A program made the position numbers and the translations under genes. DNA of 64,000 nt from DASXQK01 sp963724385. Lineage in GTDB: Bacteria > Pseudomonadota > Alphaproteobacteria > Dongiales > Dongiaceae. This document shows positions 51,850 to 59,716 of the stretch, piece after piece (position 1 is the first letter of the stretch; each line of letters opens with the position of its first letter). The notes below the pieces were generated by a model. It had not been told where the DNA came from, did not search any database, and saw only the letters and a program-made list of their open reading frames with translations. The stretch is taken from contig CAVRUJ010000002.1 in NCBI GenBank assembly GCA_963724385.1, forward strand, positions 434,001 through 498,000. Reading direction: 5' to 3'.

Positions 51850-52938
51850 TTAATAGCGGGCCCTTATCGGCCAGATGTCGATGACCTCGTCCCCGCGCGC
51901 GACGTGGAAGGCGCCGTAGAGATTCACGGTCGGGTCGCAGTGCGACGTGAGAAACTCGATGGTGGAGCCCAGCGCCGGCCCGCTGCCCCCCTCGAAATCG
52001 AGCGCGCCGTGCTCGTCGCCCATGAAGCGGAAGTTAGCGCCGGGCGGCCCGCCGCGAAGCGCCATGGGTTTGCCGCTGTCGGCGGCGAAGGCCTTCCAGC
52101 CAGCGTTCACCACGACTCTTCCCGGCTTGTTGGCCGACACGACGGTCGCGGCCACGAACAGCGAGGGGGCGAAGGGATTGTCGTTCTCCGAGATGCTGAT
52201 CGCGCCGTAGCAGGAATCCATGAAGAGGTAGGAGCCGGGCTGGATTTCCGTGAACAGACCGGTCGCGGCATCGATGCGGTGGCTGCCGGTGCCGCCGCCG
52301 GTGACGATGGCCGGCGGCAGGCCGGCCGATGTCAGCGCGGCAACGACGGCGCGCACCCGATCGGCCTGGATGCCGATGAGCCGCGAACGCTCGGCAAAAG
52401 GGGTGACTTGCTGCAAGTTGCCCCAATAGGCCTGCATGCCGGCATAGCTGAGCGCCGGTGCGGCCGCGATCTGCCGCGCGAGCGCCACCGCGTCCGATAT
52501 CTCCAGGCAACCGGTGCGGCCCATGCCGACGTCGACGTCGACGACGACCCTCAACGTCCGTCCGGCCGCTGCCGCCAAAGCCGAGAGCTCAGCGACCGAA
52601 GTCGGATGATCGGCCACGACGGCGATGTCGGCGCCGCGCAGAAGAAGGCGCTTCAAGCGCTCGAGCGCATCGGAGGAGGTGAGCGGAGCGGTGACGAGGA
52701 TGCCGCCGATCCCGCCCAGCGCCATCGCCTCGGCCTCGCCGATGGTCGCGCAGGAAATGCCGATCGAGCCTTCTGCCATGATGCGCTGCGCGATCTCCAC
52801 GCATTTATGCGCCTTGGCATGAGGGCGCAGCTTCACGCCGAGCGCGGCGGCGCCGTCCCGCATCAGGGCTATGTTGCGATCGAGGATGTCGATGTCGACG
52901 AGAAGTGCGGGCGTCGGGAGGTCGGAGCGGCGCATCAA
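51850..52938 (-). CDS. PLP-dependent D-threonine aldolase/DSD1-family enzyme
   Basis: The 362-residue fold-type III enzyme has an N-terminal alanine-racemase-like barrel with the PLP lysine in RPHAKAHKC (K42). A C-terminal D-serine-dehydratase-like domain has the metal site SHCDPTVNLY. Known members are D-threonine aldolase, D-serine dehydratase (DSD1), D-3-hydroxyaspartate dehydratase and D-glucosaminate dehydratase, all acting on beta-hydroxy D-amino acids. This is the first gene of a leftward operon from the promoter at 53042-53070. A second Met codon (52935) is an alternative start. Confidence 0.9.
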   Translation of the reverse strand: MMRRSDLPTPALLVDIDILDRNIALMRDGAAALGVKLRPHAKAHKCVEIAQRIMAEGSIGISCATIGEAEAMALGGIGGILVTAPLTSSDALERLKRLLLRGADIAVVADHPTSVAELSALAAAAGRTLRVVVDVDVGMGRTGCLEISDAVALARQIAAAPALSYAGMQAYWGNLQQVTPFAERSRLIGIQADRVRAVVAALTSAGLPPAIVTGGGTGSHRIDAATGLFTEIQPGSYLFMDSCYGAISISENDNPFAPSLFVAATVVSANKPGRVVVNAGWKAFAADSGKPMALRGGPPGANFRFMGDEHGALDFEGGSGPALGSTIEFLTSHCDPTVNLYGAFHVARGDEVIDIWPIRARY

Positions 52939-53041
52939 CGACCGCTCTCCCGGAGCGCCGGACGATCTTTTGGGCAGGCGGCATGTCGAACCATATCCGG
53001 CAGTTATCCCCCTCCGACAGCCACGCCCATGGCGTCTGGCG

Positions 53042-53070
53042 AGTTAACTTGATCGGCTGCAATGGGTCAA
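53042..53070 (-). promoter_or_regulatory. Leftward promoter A for the DSD1-type operon
   Basis: On the reverse strand TTGACC (53065-53070) and TTAACT (53042-53047) are 17 bp apart. The same two hexamers with the same spacing recur at 59484-59512. Conservation of the hexamers between the copies supports their function, although the -10 is a weak match. Transcription would begin near 53035, about 97 bp before the gene. Confidence 0.6.
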
Positions 53071-53082
53071 GTATGAATAGGA

Positions 53083-53096
53083 TCAATACCTATTGA
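53083..53096. promoter_or_regulatory. Operator site A (candidate GntR target)
   Basis: TCAATACCTATTGA is a perfect inverted repeat with 6-bp arms around CC. It lies just upstream of the leftward -35 element and overlaps a forward TTGACA (53093-53098). It lies 127 bp before the gntR start, so it could serve both directions. Confidence 0.6.
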
Positions 53097-53112
53097 CAGT
53101 TTATGCTTGGCT

Positions 53113-53130
53113 CTCGCGAATGGTCGCGAG
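53113..53130. other. Inverted repeat upstream of the GntR gene
   Basis: CTCGCGA (53113-53119) and TCGCGAG (53124-53130) form perfect 7-bp arms around atgg. It lies 80 bp before the gntR start codon and is outside the duplicated block. It may be a second binding site or a leader hairpin. Confidence 0.4.
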
Positions 53131-53209
53131 GCTGCGGGGCATCGCGAAATGGAGGTTGTCGGCCCAGGTGACGCCGATCATTTTCTAAGGAACCGCAACG
53201 GAGACTCCC

Positions 53210-54079
53210 ATGCCCACGATGCCTCTTGGCCGCCGCAAGCGCGCGGACGAGATCGCCGAGCATATTGAGCGCGCGATCTCGACCGGCGAATTCAAGGAGG
53301 GCACCTCTCTGCCCTCCGAAAAGGAACTGTCGGAGCGCTTCGGGGTCGGCCGCCCCTCGGTCAGGCAGGCGTTGTTCATCCTGCAGCAGCAAGGTCTCGT
53401 CGAGATCACCAGCGGCGCGCGGGCGAGCGTGACGGCGCCTTCGGGCAAGTTCCTCACCGGTCAGCTGGCGAGCCTGATCCGCCGCATGGCATCGACAGGC
53501 CAGGGACACGAACATATGGAGCAGACCCGCCTGCTGTTCGAGGCGGGTGTCGCCTGGCAGGCCGCCCGGGTCGCCACCGACGAGGACGTTCGGCGGCTGA
53601 AGGCGGCGCTCGACGCCAACGCCGCCGCCATCGGCAATACGGCGGTCTTCATCCGGACCGACGTGGCGTTCCACTACGAACTCACGGTCATCACGCGCAA
53701 TCCGGTATTCACCGGCGTCCACGATGCCCTGGTCGGATGGCTGATCGATCAACGGACGACGACCATCCATATGCCGGATGCCGACACGCTGTCGGTTCGC
53801 GACCATACGGCGATCTACGAAGCGGTGGCGGCGCGCGACCCGATGCGGGCCTTCCATGAAATGACCAGCCATTTGCGGCTCATCAGCGAGCTCTATCGGG
53901 AATCCAAGCGCCTGTCGGACGAGATCCTCCGTCAGGTGGCACGCGACGTCGCCGGCCGAATCGAGCGCGAGCGGCAATCCATGTGGGCGGCGGGGTCCGG
54001 GCTGGGCGGCGAACAGATCAAGGCGGCTGAAAACGCGACGGCCAAGACCAAGGCAAGCCGGAAGACGGAAGACGCATGA
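53210..54079 (+). CDS. GntR-family (FadR/FCD subfamily) regulator
   Basis: The 289-residue regulator has an N-terminal winged helix (LPSEKELSERFGVGRPS followed by QQQGLVEITSG, about 33-65) and an all-helical FCD ligand domain with the metal-binding pattern D-x3-H (DVAFHYEL) plus later His residues (RDHTAIYEAV, FHEMTSHL). Such regulators sense carboxylic acids or sugar acids. The start ATG at 53210 is the first in frame. It opens the rightward arm of the island (gntR, dadA-like, SDR), and the palindromic sites at 47722, 53083 and 59525 are proposed targets. The Ala/Lys-rich C-terminal tail is not conserved. Confidence 0.92.
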   Translation: MPTMPLGRRKRADEIAEHIERAISTGEFKEGTSLPSEKELSERFGVGRPSVRQALFILQQQGLVEITSGARASVTAPSGKFLTGQLASLIRRMASTGQGHEHMEQTRLLFEAGVAWQAARVATDEDVRRLKAALDANAAAIGNTAVFIRTDVAFHYELTVITRNPVFTGVHDALVGWLIDQRTTTIHMPDADTLSVRDHTAIYEAVAARDPMRAFHEMTSHLRLISELYRESKRLSDEILRQVARDVAGRIERERQSMWAAGSGLGGEQIKAAENATAKTKASRKTEDA

Positions 54080-54155
54080 GGGCCGCGGCGGGCGCGCTCG
54101 ACGCCAGGCCGCCGGGCGGGCTGCGAAAGTCGGAGCGGACAGGGGGAAGCAGACA

Positions 54156-55427
54156 ATGACGACAGTGGTTCTGGGCGCGGGCGCGGTCGGCACGGCCACG
54201 GCCTGGTATCTGAGGAAATCCGGTCACGACGTGGTGCTGATCGAGCGCCAGGCGGAAGCGGCCATGGAGACCAGCTGGGGAAATGGCGGCATCATCCATG
54301 CCAGCGAGGTCGAGCCCTGGTCCCAGCCCGGCATGCCCACGAAGATCATCAAGTGGCTCGGCCAGGAGAATGCGCCCATGCTGCTGCGCTACGGTGCCAT
54401 ACCGCATATCATTCGCTGGGGCATCGATTTCGCCCGCAACTGCACGCCGGAGAGGTTTCGCGAGAACGCCAAGGCGAACCTTCATCTGGCTCTGCATTCG
54501 CTGAAGTCCCTGCAGGAAATCGGCGCCGAGACCGGCATCGCCTATGACCGCGCCACGCGCGGCGTGCTCAAGATCTACCGGTCCCGGGAATCGCTGGATG
54601 CCGCCCAGCGCTCCACCGACTATCTCGCCCAGCACGGGCTGCTCTACGAGCGGATCGGTCCCGATCGCTGCGTCGAGCTGGAGCCGGCCTTGAGGGAGAC
54701 CAAACCCACGCTCGCCGGCGCGCTTTACTTCGCCCGCGACGAAGTGGGCGATTCCAATAAGTTCGCGCAAGGCCTTGCGGCAGCTTGCGCGGCAGCCGGC
54801 GTGCAGTGCCGGTTCAACGAGACGGTCCAGAAAATCGAGACTGCCAACGGCCGTGTGCAGGCCGTCGTGACCGACAAGGGTCGGATCGCGGCCGACAGGG
54901 TGGTGGTCGCGCTCGGCAGTTTCACGGCGCCGATGCTCGCCAAGAACGGAATCCGCGTGCCGATCTACCCGGTGAAGGGCGTCTCGATCACGTTCAAGCG
55001 CGAAGGCTGGAATGGCGCCCCGGTCGTGCCCATCATCGACGACAGCAAACTCTTCGGGATCGTGCCGATCGGCGATCGCATGCGGATTTCGGGCTCGGCG
55101 GAGATCACCGGCTACGACACGACCCCGGCGCCGGCGCGGGCCCAGGCCATCATCGCCAATGCAAGCTTCACCTTCCCGGAGCTGCCGCGCCATTTCGATA
55201 TCGCGAAATCCCGGGTCTGGGCGGGCCTGAGACCGGTCAGTCCCTCGGGCACCCCCATCATCGGCGAGACCCGCATTAGCGGCCTTTGGATCAATGCCGG
55301 CCACGGACATCTCGGCTGGACGCTGTCCTGCGGGTCGGGGCGCCTCGCCGCCGACCTCATCAATGGGCGCGATCCCGGGATCCCGTTGCCTCCTTCGCAG
55401 GGCGTGGTTGCCGCGAGGGCTGCCTAG
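54156..55427 (+). CDS. D-amino acid dehydrogenase (DadA-like FAD oxidoreductase)
   Basis: The 423-residue DAO-family flavoprotein has FAD motif LGAGAVGTATAWYLRKSGHD (about 6-25), the DadA-type segment ETSWGNGGIIHASEVEPWSQ, PVKGVSITF and, near the end, GHGHLGWTLSCGSGRLAADL. These match DadA, which deaminates D-amino acids to 2-oxo acids and passes electrons to the respiratory chain. It lies 76 bp after gntR on the same strand and before an SDR gene. The substrate in this island is not known. Confidence 0.9.
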   Translation: MTTVVLGAGAVGTATAWYLRKSGHDVVLIERQAEAAMETSWGNGGIIHASEVEPWSQPGMPTKIIKWLGQENAPMLLRYGAIPHIIRWGIDFARNCTPERFRENAKANLHLALHSLKSLQEIGAETGIAYDRATRGVLKIYRSRESLDAAQRSTDYLAQHGLLYERIGPDRCVELEPALRETKPTLAGALYFARDEVGDSNKFAQGLAAACAAAGVQCRFNETVQKIETANGRVQAVVTDKGRIAADRVVVALGSFTAPMLAKNGIRVPIYPVKGVSITFKREGWNGAPVVPIIDDSKLFGIVPIGDRMRISGSAEITGYDTTPAPARAQAIIANASFTFPELPRHFDIAKSRVWAGLRPVSPSGTPIIGETRISGLWINAGHGHLGWTLSCGSGRLAADLINGRDPGIPLPPSQGVVAARAA

Positions 55428-55524
55428 CCCGAGTTTCTCACGGGGATCGCCGGAAATCCGAAGCAAATTGGCGAAGCGCTTGTCTGCCGATCGGCCGCAA
55501 TGACGGGACCTTGAGGAACGTATA

Positions 55525-56268
55525 ATGAGCACCGCGATCGTCACCGGCGCCGGCACTGGAATTGGCGCCGCCGCCGCAAAGAAGCTCGCCGCCGCCGGAT
55601 GGAATGTTGCGCTGGTCGGCCGGCGCGTTGACTTGCTGAACCAGGTTGCAGCAACCATCGAGGCGACGGGAGGTCGGGCCTTGCCGTTGGGCATCGACCT
55701 CAATGAACCCGATGCCGCCCAGGCCGTCGTCACCCGGACCATCGACGAATTCGGGGACCTTGACGCCCTGGTGAACAACGCCGCGGTGATCAAGGTCCTG
55801 CCGCTCGCCGAGTTTACGACGGCCATACTGGACGAGCATTGGGCCGTAAACATCCGGGCGCCGTTCCTGTTGATTCAGGCAGCCCTTCCCCACTTGCAGA
55901 AGCATGGCGGCGCGGTCGTCAACATATCGTCGTCTTCGGGGACGCTGCTCCGGCCGGGCCAATCGGTCTATGGAATGACCAAGGCGGCGCTGGAGTACAT
56001 CACCCGGTCGCTCGCGGGTGAGCTGGCGCAGCACAAGATTCGCATCAATGCCCTTGCCTTGGGGCCCGTCGACACGCCGATTCACAAGACCTGGGCCACG
56101 GATCTGGAAGCGGCTTATGTCTGGCTGGCTGGCCAGGTTCCTCTTGGACGGATCGCCTCGGCCGACGAAATCGCAAGATGGATCGAAATCCTGGTCTCGT
56201 CCGACGCGAGTTGGATGACCGGTGCGGTGATACCGCTGGATGGCGGTCAGGCGCTGGATATCGCCTGA
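55525..56268 (+). CDS. Short-chain dehydrogenase/reductase
   Basis: This 247-residue classical SDR has TGAGTGIGAAAAKKL (about 7-21), VNNAAVI, a Ser in VNISSSSGTLL, YGMTK and a C-terminal GAVIPLDGGQALDIA. GRRVDL after beta-2 fits NADP(H). It is the third gene of the rightward arm, 97 bp after the DadA-like gene, and is followed by palindromic repeat copy 3. The substrate is unknown; reduction or oxidation of a hydroxy acid derived from the island's substrate is likely from context. Confidence 0.88.
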   Translation: MSTAIVTGAGTGIGAAAAKKLAAAGWNVALVGRRVDLLNQVAATIEATGGRALPLGIDLNEPDAAQAVVTRTIDEFGDLDALVNNAAVIKVLPLAEFTTAILDEHWAVNIRAPFLLIQAALPHLQKHGGAVVNISSSSGTLLRPGQSVYGMTKAALEYITRSLAGELAQHKIRINALALGPVDTPIHKTWATDLEAAYVWLAGQVPLGRIASADEIARWIEILVSSDASWMTGAVIPLDGGQALDIA

Positions 56269-56371
56269 GCCGCACTTCGGCCGCGCAGTGCAGCGTACAG
56301 CGCAATTGTTCCAGGATCGCTGGCTGCTGGCGCTGGCGCGATCGCTTCGTCGCTATCCCGATCGACAGCTG

Positions 56372-56473
56372 GAGCATTTTCCGCCGAAGTGGACACCGGT
56401 TCGGCGTAGAAAATGCGACCAGACTAAGGAATTAGAGCATGTTTCGATTCAATCGAATCGAAACATGCACTAG
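56372..56473 (+). repeat. RIME-like double-palindrome intergenic repeat, copy 3
   Basis: This has the same orientation as copy 2. GAGCATTTTCCGCCGAAGTG opens the first palindrome. The second has 18-nt arms at 56433-56450 and 56455-56472 with one mismatch. Its last bases overlap the TAG stop of the convergent lectin-fold gene (56470-56472). Confidence 0.85.
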
Positions 56474-57174
56474 TCGTAGGTATGCACCTCGAAGGAGGTC
56501 AGCCCGTGATCGACGTTGGTGTTGCCGACGAAGAAATTGAACCCGATCCCGGGCTGCCCTTGCGGGATCTTGTCGTCGGTCGCGGAGATCATCTCCTTGC
56601 CGTTCAGATAGCCGCGAATCACATTGCCGACGATGGATGCCTCGATGAGATCGCCATCTTCGACGCCGTACTGGCGCCCGACCAGTTTCGCCAGCGATGT
56701 GAAATCGCCAATCTTGCCGTTCCACCGCACAATCTCGGCGTAGCCGGCATCGGTTTTCAGACAGCGCCAGAAAACCTCGTAGCCGTCGCAATGGTGGGGC
56801 AGCATGCTGCTGCGCAGACGGATCTCCACTTCCTGGAAATACTTGTCGGTCTGCTTGCGACTGAATACGCGGGCCTTTGCGTATTGGTCCCTGCCCCATT
56901 TCCCGGCAAGGACCGCCGTCGGATCGTCGTAATCGCCCTGCTGGGCGCCGGCGGCCGCGCCGGCACCCAGCACGCTCTGCTCGGCCCGCCGCTCGGCCGA
57001 CATCATGCGAGTCACTTCGCCGAAGGCCCGCCCGTCCTTCACCAGGACGTCCGCCCAATCGATGCCGTCCTTGCGACCGTTCAGCCACAAGCCGCCTTCC
57101 GATAGGGGCGTTTCGTCCCGCTTGAACTCCGTCTTGTAGGATCTTACCGGCGGCTTCTTCGGCAACTCCATCAT
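56470..57174 (-). CDS. Concanavalin A-like lectin/glucanase-fold protein of unknown function
   Basis: The 234-residue protein resembles a jelly-roll lectin/glucanase domain: FKRDETPLSEGGLWLNGRKD at the start, paired Trp/Tyr strands (GYEVFWRCLKTDAGYAEIVR) and a GIGFNFFVGN strand near the end. Catalytic residues of a glycosidase are not recognisable. The ATG at 57172-57174 (two consecutive Met codons) follows GGAGGGA. It is the last gene of the leftward operon with the permease (37-bp gap). Its stop codon lies within the end of repeat copy 3, so the repeat may have replaced the original 3' end. A ligand-binding role for a sugar-containing substrate is inference. Confidence 0.65.
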   Translation of the reverse strand: MMELPKKPPVRSYKTEFKRDETPLSEGGLWLNGRKDGIDWADVLVKDGRAFGEVTRMMSAERRAEQSVLGAGAAAGAQQGDYDDPTAVLAGKWGRDQYAKARVFSRKQTDKYFQEVEIRLRSSMLPHHCDGYEVFWRCLKTDAGYAEIVRWNGKIGDFTSLAKLVGRQYGVEDGDLIEASIVGNVIRGYLNGKEMISATDDKIPQGQPGIGFNFFVGNTNVDHGLTSFEVHTYD

Positions 57175-57211
57175 CGGACTGCTTCCCTCCAGGCCGCTTT
57201 CTTGAGCGCGC

Positions 57212-58733
57212 TTACAACGGCCTTCCCGCCGCCTCTTCGGCCGCCGTCTCCTCGCGCTCGGCGACAACCTCGGCCACCTTGCCCAGCCAGGCCTCGTCGC
57301 CGGTCATCTTCTTCCATAGGACGACGGCAATTCCGAGGAGCAGCCAGACTCCCGCGACCAGGGGCGTCCAGTTGTTCGGAGCGGCCGGAAACGGCGTAAA
57401 CGCGGCGTAGACGGAGTAGATAAGGATGAGGCTGGTCCCGATCGGGAAGACGAAGTGCAGGAGCCAGTTGAACTCGCTGCGCTCTTCCTTCCAGAAATAC
57501 ACCGTGAGCCCGACATTCGCCGCGATGTAAACGAAGATCACTCCCAGGACGAGCACATATCCGAGCAGGAATATGAAGCAGGGCCATGTGCCCATCCAAG
57601 CCGGGAGGACGAAGCCAAGGATGATCGACAGGATCAACTGTGCAGTAATCGCCGCCGTCGGGGTCTTGCGCACCGGGTGCACCTTCCCGAGGATCGCCGG
57701 AAGGACGCCGCTGCGGCCCATGCTGTACCACATGCGCGTCGCGACGTTCTGGCAGGCCAGGCTCGCACCCAGCACCGAGGTCATCATCGCCAGGAGCGTG
57801 AGCCACCACAAGCCACCCCAAACCCGATGCGCAATCACCAGGGCGGGCACCTCTGAGGAGGAGATGAGCTTGGGCAGGTCGTTGGTGCCCCAGCCGATCA
57901 ACTGGCCCCATTGGGCGATCACCAGCATGATACCGATGATCAGAATCGAGGCCATGATCGAGCGTGGCACATTGCGGCGCGGGTTTTCGGTCTCCTCCGC
58001 GAGCGGAACCGCCGCCTCCCATCCGGTCAAGCCCTGCACGGTCAGCACGACCGCTATGAAGACGCCGGAGAAGGTCGCGATCCCGCCGGGATTGAACGAG
58101 GTCGTAAAGGGCGCCAGCGAAAATCCGCCCGGCCCTGGACTGGCCAAACCGGAAAGCCCCAAGGCGAGCACGATCAGAAACTCGGCCGCACCGACGACGA
58201 CGATCCATTTGATGGAGATGGACACGCCGGAATAGCCGGCCCATGTCACCAGGGGAATGCCGATCACCACCGCGTACCACCAGTGGAACCAGGTGATGCC
58301 ATAGTTCGACGATAGTTCGTCTTGGAGGATCTGACCCAGAACCGCGAGCGACGGCCCGGCCACGACCGGCGAGTAGAGAACGAACACCCAGCCGGTCAGG
58401 AATCCCATTACGGGCCCAAGCGTACGGCTCACATAGGTGTAATACCCGCCCGCCGAGGGAAACTTCTTGGCGAGCTGCATCAGGCATACGCCGAGCGGGA
58501 TCACGATCAGCAGGCCGATCACATAGGCCAGCGGAGCCTGGCCGCCCGCGCTGCCGACCAGAGTTCTGGGTGAAGAAGAACGCGGCGATGGCGGGCGCGA
58601 TATGCGTGACGTTCTGCATGATCGCGCCGGCAAGCCCGACCGCACCAGGCTTGAGCGCGGTGACGGCGACGTAGTCTTTGCCCTCGAGTTCGACGAAGTC
58701 GGTCGAGCCCCGGTTTGCGGTATTGTTTGTCAT
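57212..58733 (-). pseudogene. APC-family amino acid permease, frameshifted
   Basis: The N-terminal part (MTNNTANRGSTDFVELEGKD, then LAGAIMQNVTHIAPAIAAFF) and the long remainder (TLVGSAGGQAPLAYVIGLLI onward, about 12 helices in total) are in different frames. One extra A in CAGAACTCTG (forward-strand tt at 58565-58566) would restore FFFTQTLVGSAGGQ. The repaired protein is about 506 residues, a normal APC permease with FPSAGGYYTYV and PLAEETENPRRNVPRSI. Start ATG 58731-58733 follows a G-rich ribosome-binding site. It probably imports the island's amino compound if functional. Error or real lesion cannot be decided from the sequence. Confidence 0.82.
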
Positions 58734-58911
58734 GGTTCCCCCCACATTGCGCGTTCGAGTTTGTCCTTCAGGTCACATCGCGCGACACATGCATGCGCGC
58801 GCCAAGAGTGCCGCCTTGCGTTGTACCCACGTCAATTCGGGCCGACTGCAACGTCGCTCCCGTCATCACCAGCTTCGCCCGGCCGAACGTCTTTGACGAC
58901 ATCGTCCCCGA

Positions 58912-59381
58912 TCATCTGGATCCGCCTTCGGCCGCAAGCCGGCGCGGGGCATCTTCGAAGGAGCGCAGACTGGCGATCAACCCGTCCTTGAGTTTCATCA
59001 AGTTGATTCCCTCGACCAGCCAATCATTGCCGGCAGTATCGGACAGCACCGCGCTGTATTCGTAGCAATGAGCGCCTCGACCCGCGAAGCTCGCCTTCAC
59101 ATCGACCTTGAGGCCGGGAAAATCGTCGAAGCTCTTTCGATAGACCGACGCGATCGCCACGCGACCGCGGAAAACTCCATCCGGCGTGATCACTTCGGCG
59201 TCGCCGGCGAAATGCGACATGAGTTTGTCGAAACTTCGGGCGCACTCATCGGCCCAGTAGGCCATGATTTTCGCGCCTTCGCTGCGGCGAAGGCTTCGCG
59301 GGCGTCCTCATCGGATAGCCTCAATGGTTCGGGGTCGGAGTCGATGAGAAGCGAGGACGCGGAAGTGTCGGCAGTTCGCAT
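58912..59381 (-). pseudogene. NTF2/SnoaL-like protein with probable frameshift
   Basis: The intact 117-codon frame from ATG 59265 (MAYWADECARSFDKLMSHF) encodes most of an NTF2-like alpha+beta domain (AEVITPDGVFRGRVAIASVY) but misses the first helix. Upstream, in another frame, MRTADTSASSLLIDSDPEPL begins at 59381 with GGAAGG 10 nt before it, and its LSDEDAREAFAAAKARK runs into the conserved domain if one A is added to the tttt run at 59268-59271. Either the gene carries a one-base deletion (or error) or translation starts at 59265. An ATG at 59471, inside the duplicated leader block, would extend it further. It is the first gene of the leftward permease operon; function unknown. Confidence 0.6.
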
Positions 59382-59483
59382 CAATGGCCAACCTTCCGGA
59401 GAAATGAACCATCCGTTGGGAAGGCGATTCCAACCACGTCCGGCATTGATGTCCCCCGACAGCCAGGCCAATGGACTGCGACG

Positions 59484-59512
59484 AGTTAACTAGATCGCTA
59501 GCCATGGGTCAA
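59484..59512 (-). promoter_or_regulatory. Leftward promoter B for the permease operon
   Basis: TTGACC (59507-59512) and TTAACT (59484-59489) on the reverse strand are 17 bp apart, the same hexamers and spacing as at 53042-53070. Transcription would begin near 59477. Confidence 0.6.
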
Positions 59513-59524
59513 GGATGAATAGGG

Positions 59525-59538
59525 TGTATACCTATTCA
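59525..59538. promoter_or_regulatory. Operator site B (candidate GntR target)
   Basis: TGTATACCTATTCA matches site A (TCAATACCTATTGA) at 11 of 14 positions and keeps the dyad except for one base. GAATAGG-N7-CCTATTC around it forms a second, perfect dyad with 7-bp arms (59517-59537). It lies just upstream of the leftward -35 element, as at site A. Confidence 0.55.
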
Positions 59539-59716
59539 CAGTTTATTCCTTTGGCCGTTATGCCAGGCCGACGGATCGCCTCTTAATAGTAGTCAAGGGG
59601 TCAAGAACCGGTCGTGGCGGCGAATCAGGGCAGGGCTGGGCGGGGCAGTCGGCCGCCACAGGACGGGCTGTGTAGACGCATGCGTTGCCGACAAGCCCCG
59701 CGATCGGGAAACCGCC

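Larger units (their letters stand above)
52989..53106 (-). repeat. Duplicated promoter/leader block A
   Basis: This is a homologous copy of 59432-59549. Conserved elements in order on the forward strand are AACCA-TCCGGCA, CCCC-CGACAGCCA, CATGG or AATGG, CGAGTTAACT, GATCG, ATGGGTCAA, ATGAATAGG, ATACCTATT and ACAGTTTAT. It covers the operator, the leftward promoter and about the first 45 nt of transcript ahead of the DSD1-type gene. Copies differ by scattered substitutions and a 2-nt indel. Confidence 0.8.
59432..59549 (-). repeat. Duplicated promoter/leader block B
   Basis: This copy of block A (52989-53106) lies upstream of the NTF2-like/permease operon. The operator, leftward promoter and first transcribed bases are conserved. 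In this copy the leader can be translated from ATG 59469-59471 as MAWLSGDINAGRGW. The equivalent frame in block A reads WAWLSEGDNCRIW but has no start codon after the promoter. Confidence 0.8.
59382..59716. other. Intergenic region with the second promoter block
   Basis: These 335 bp have no supported gene apart from the possible N-terminal extension to 59471. The left part (59432-59549) is duplicated block B with promoter and operator. The right part (59550-59716) has no recognisable element and leads to the end of the HAD hydrolase gene. Confidence 0.5.

Noticed and set aside
51412..53052. 546-residue forward frame over the DSD1-type and RidA genes
   Set aside because: Antisense shadow; both genes underneath have clear family motifs and coupled junctions.
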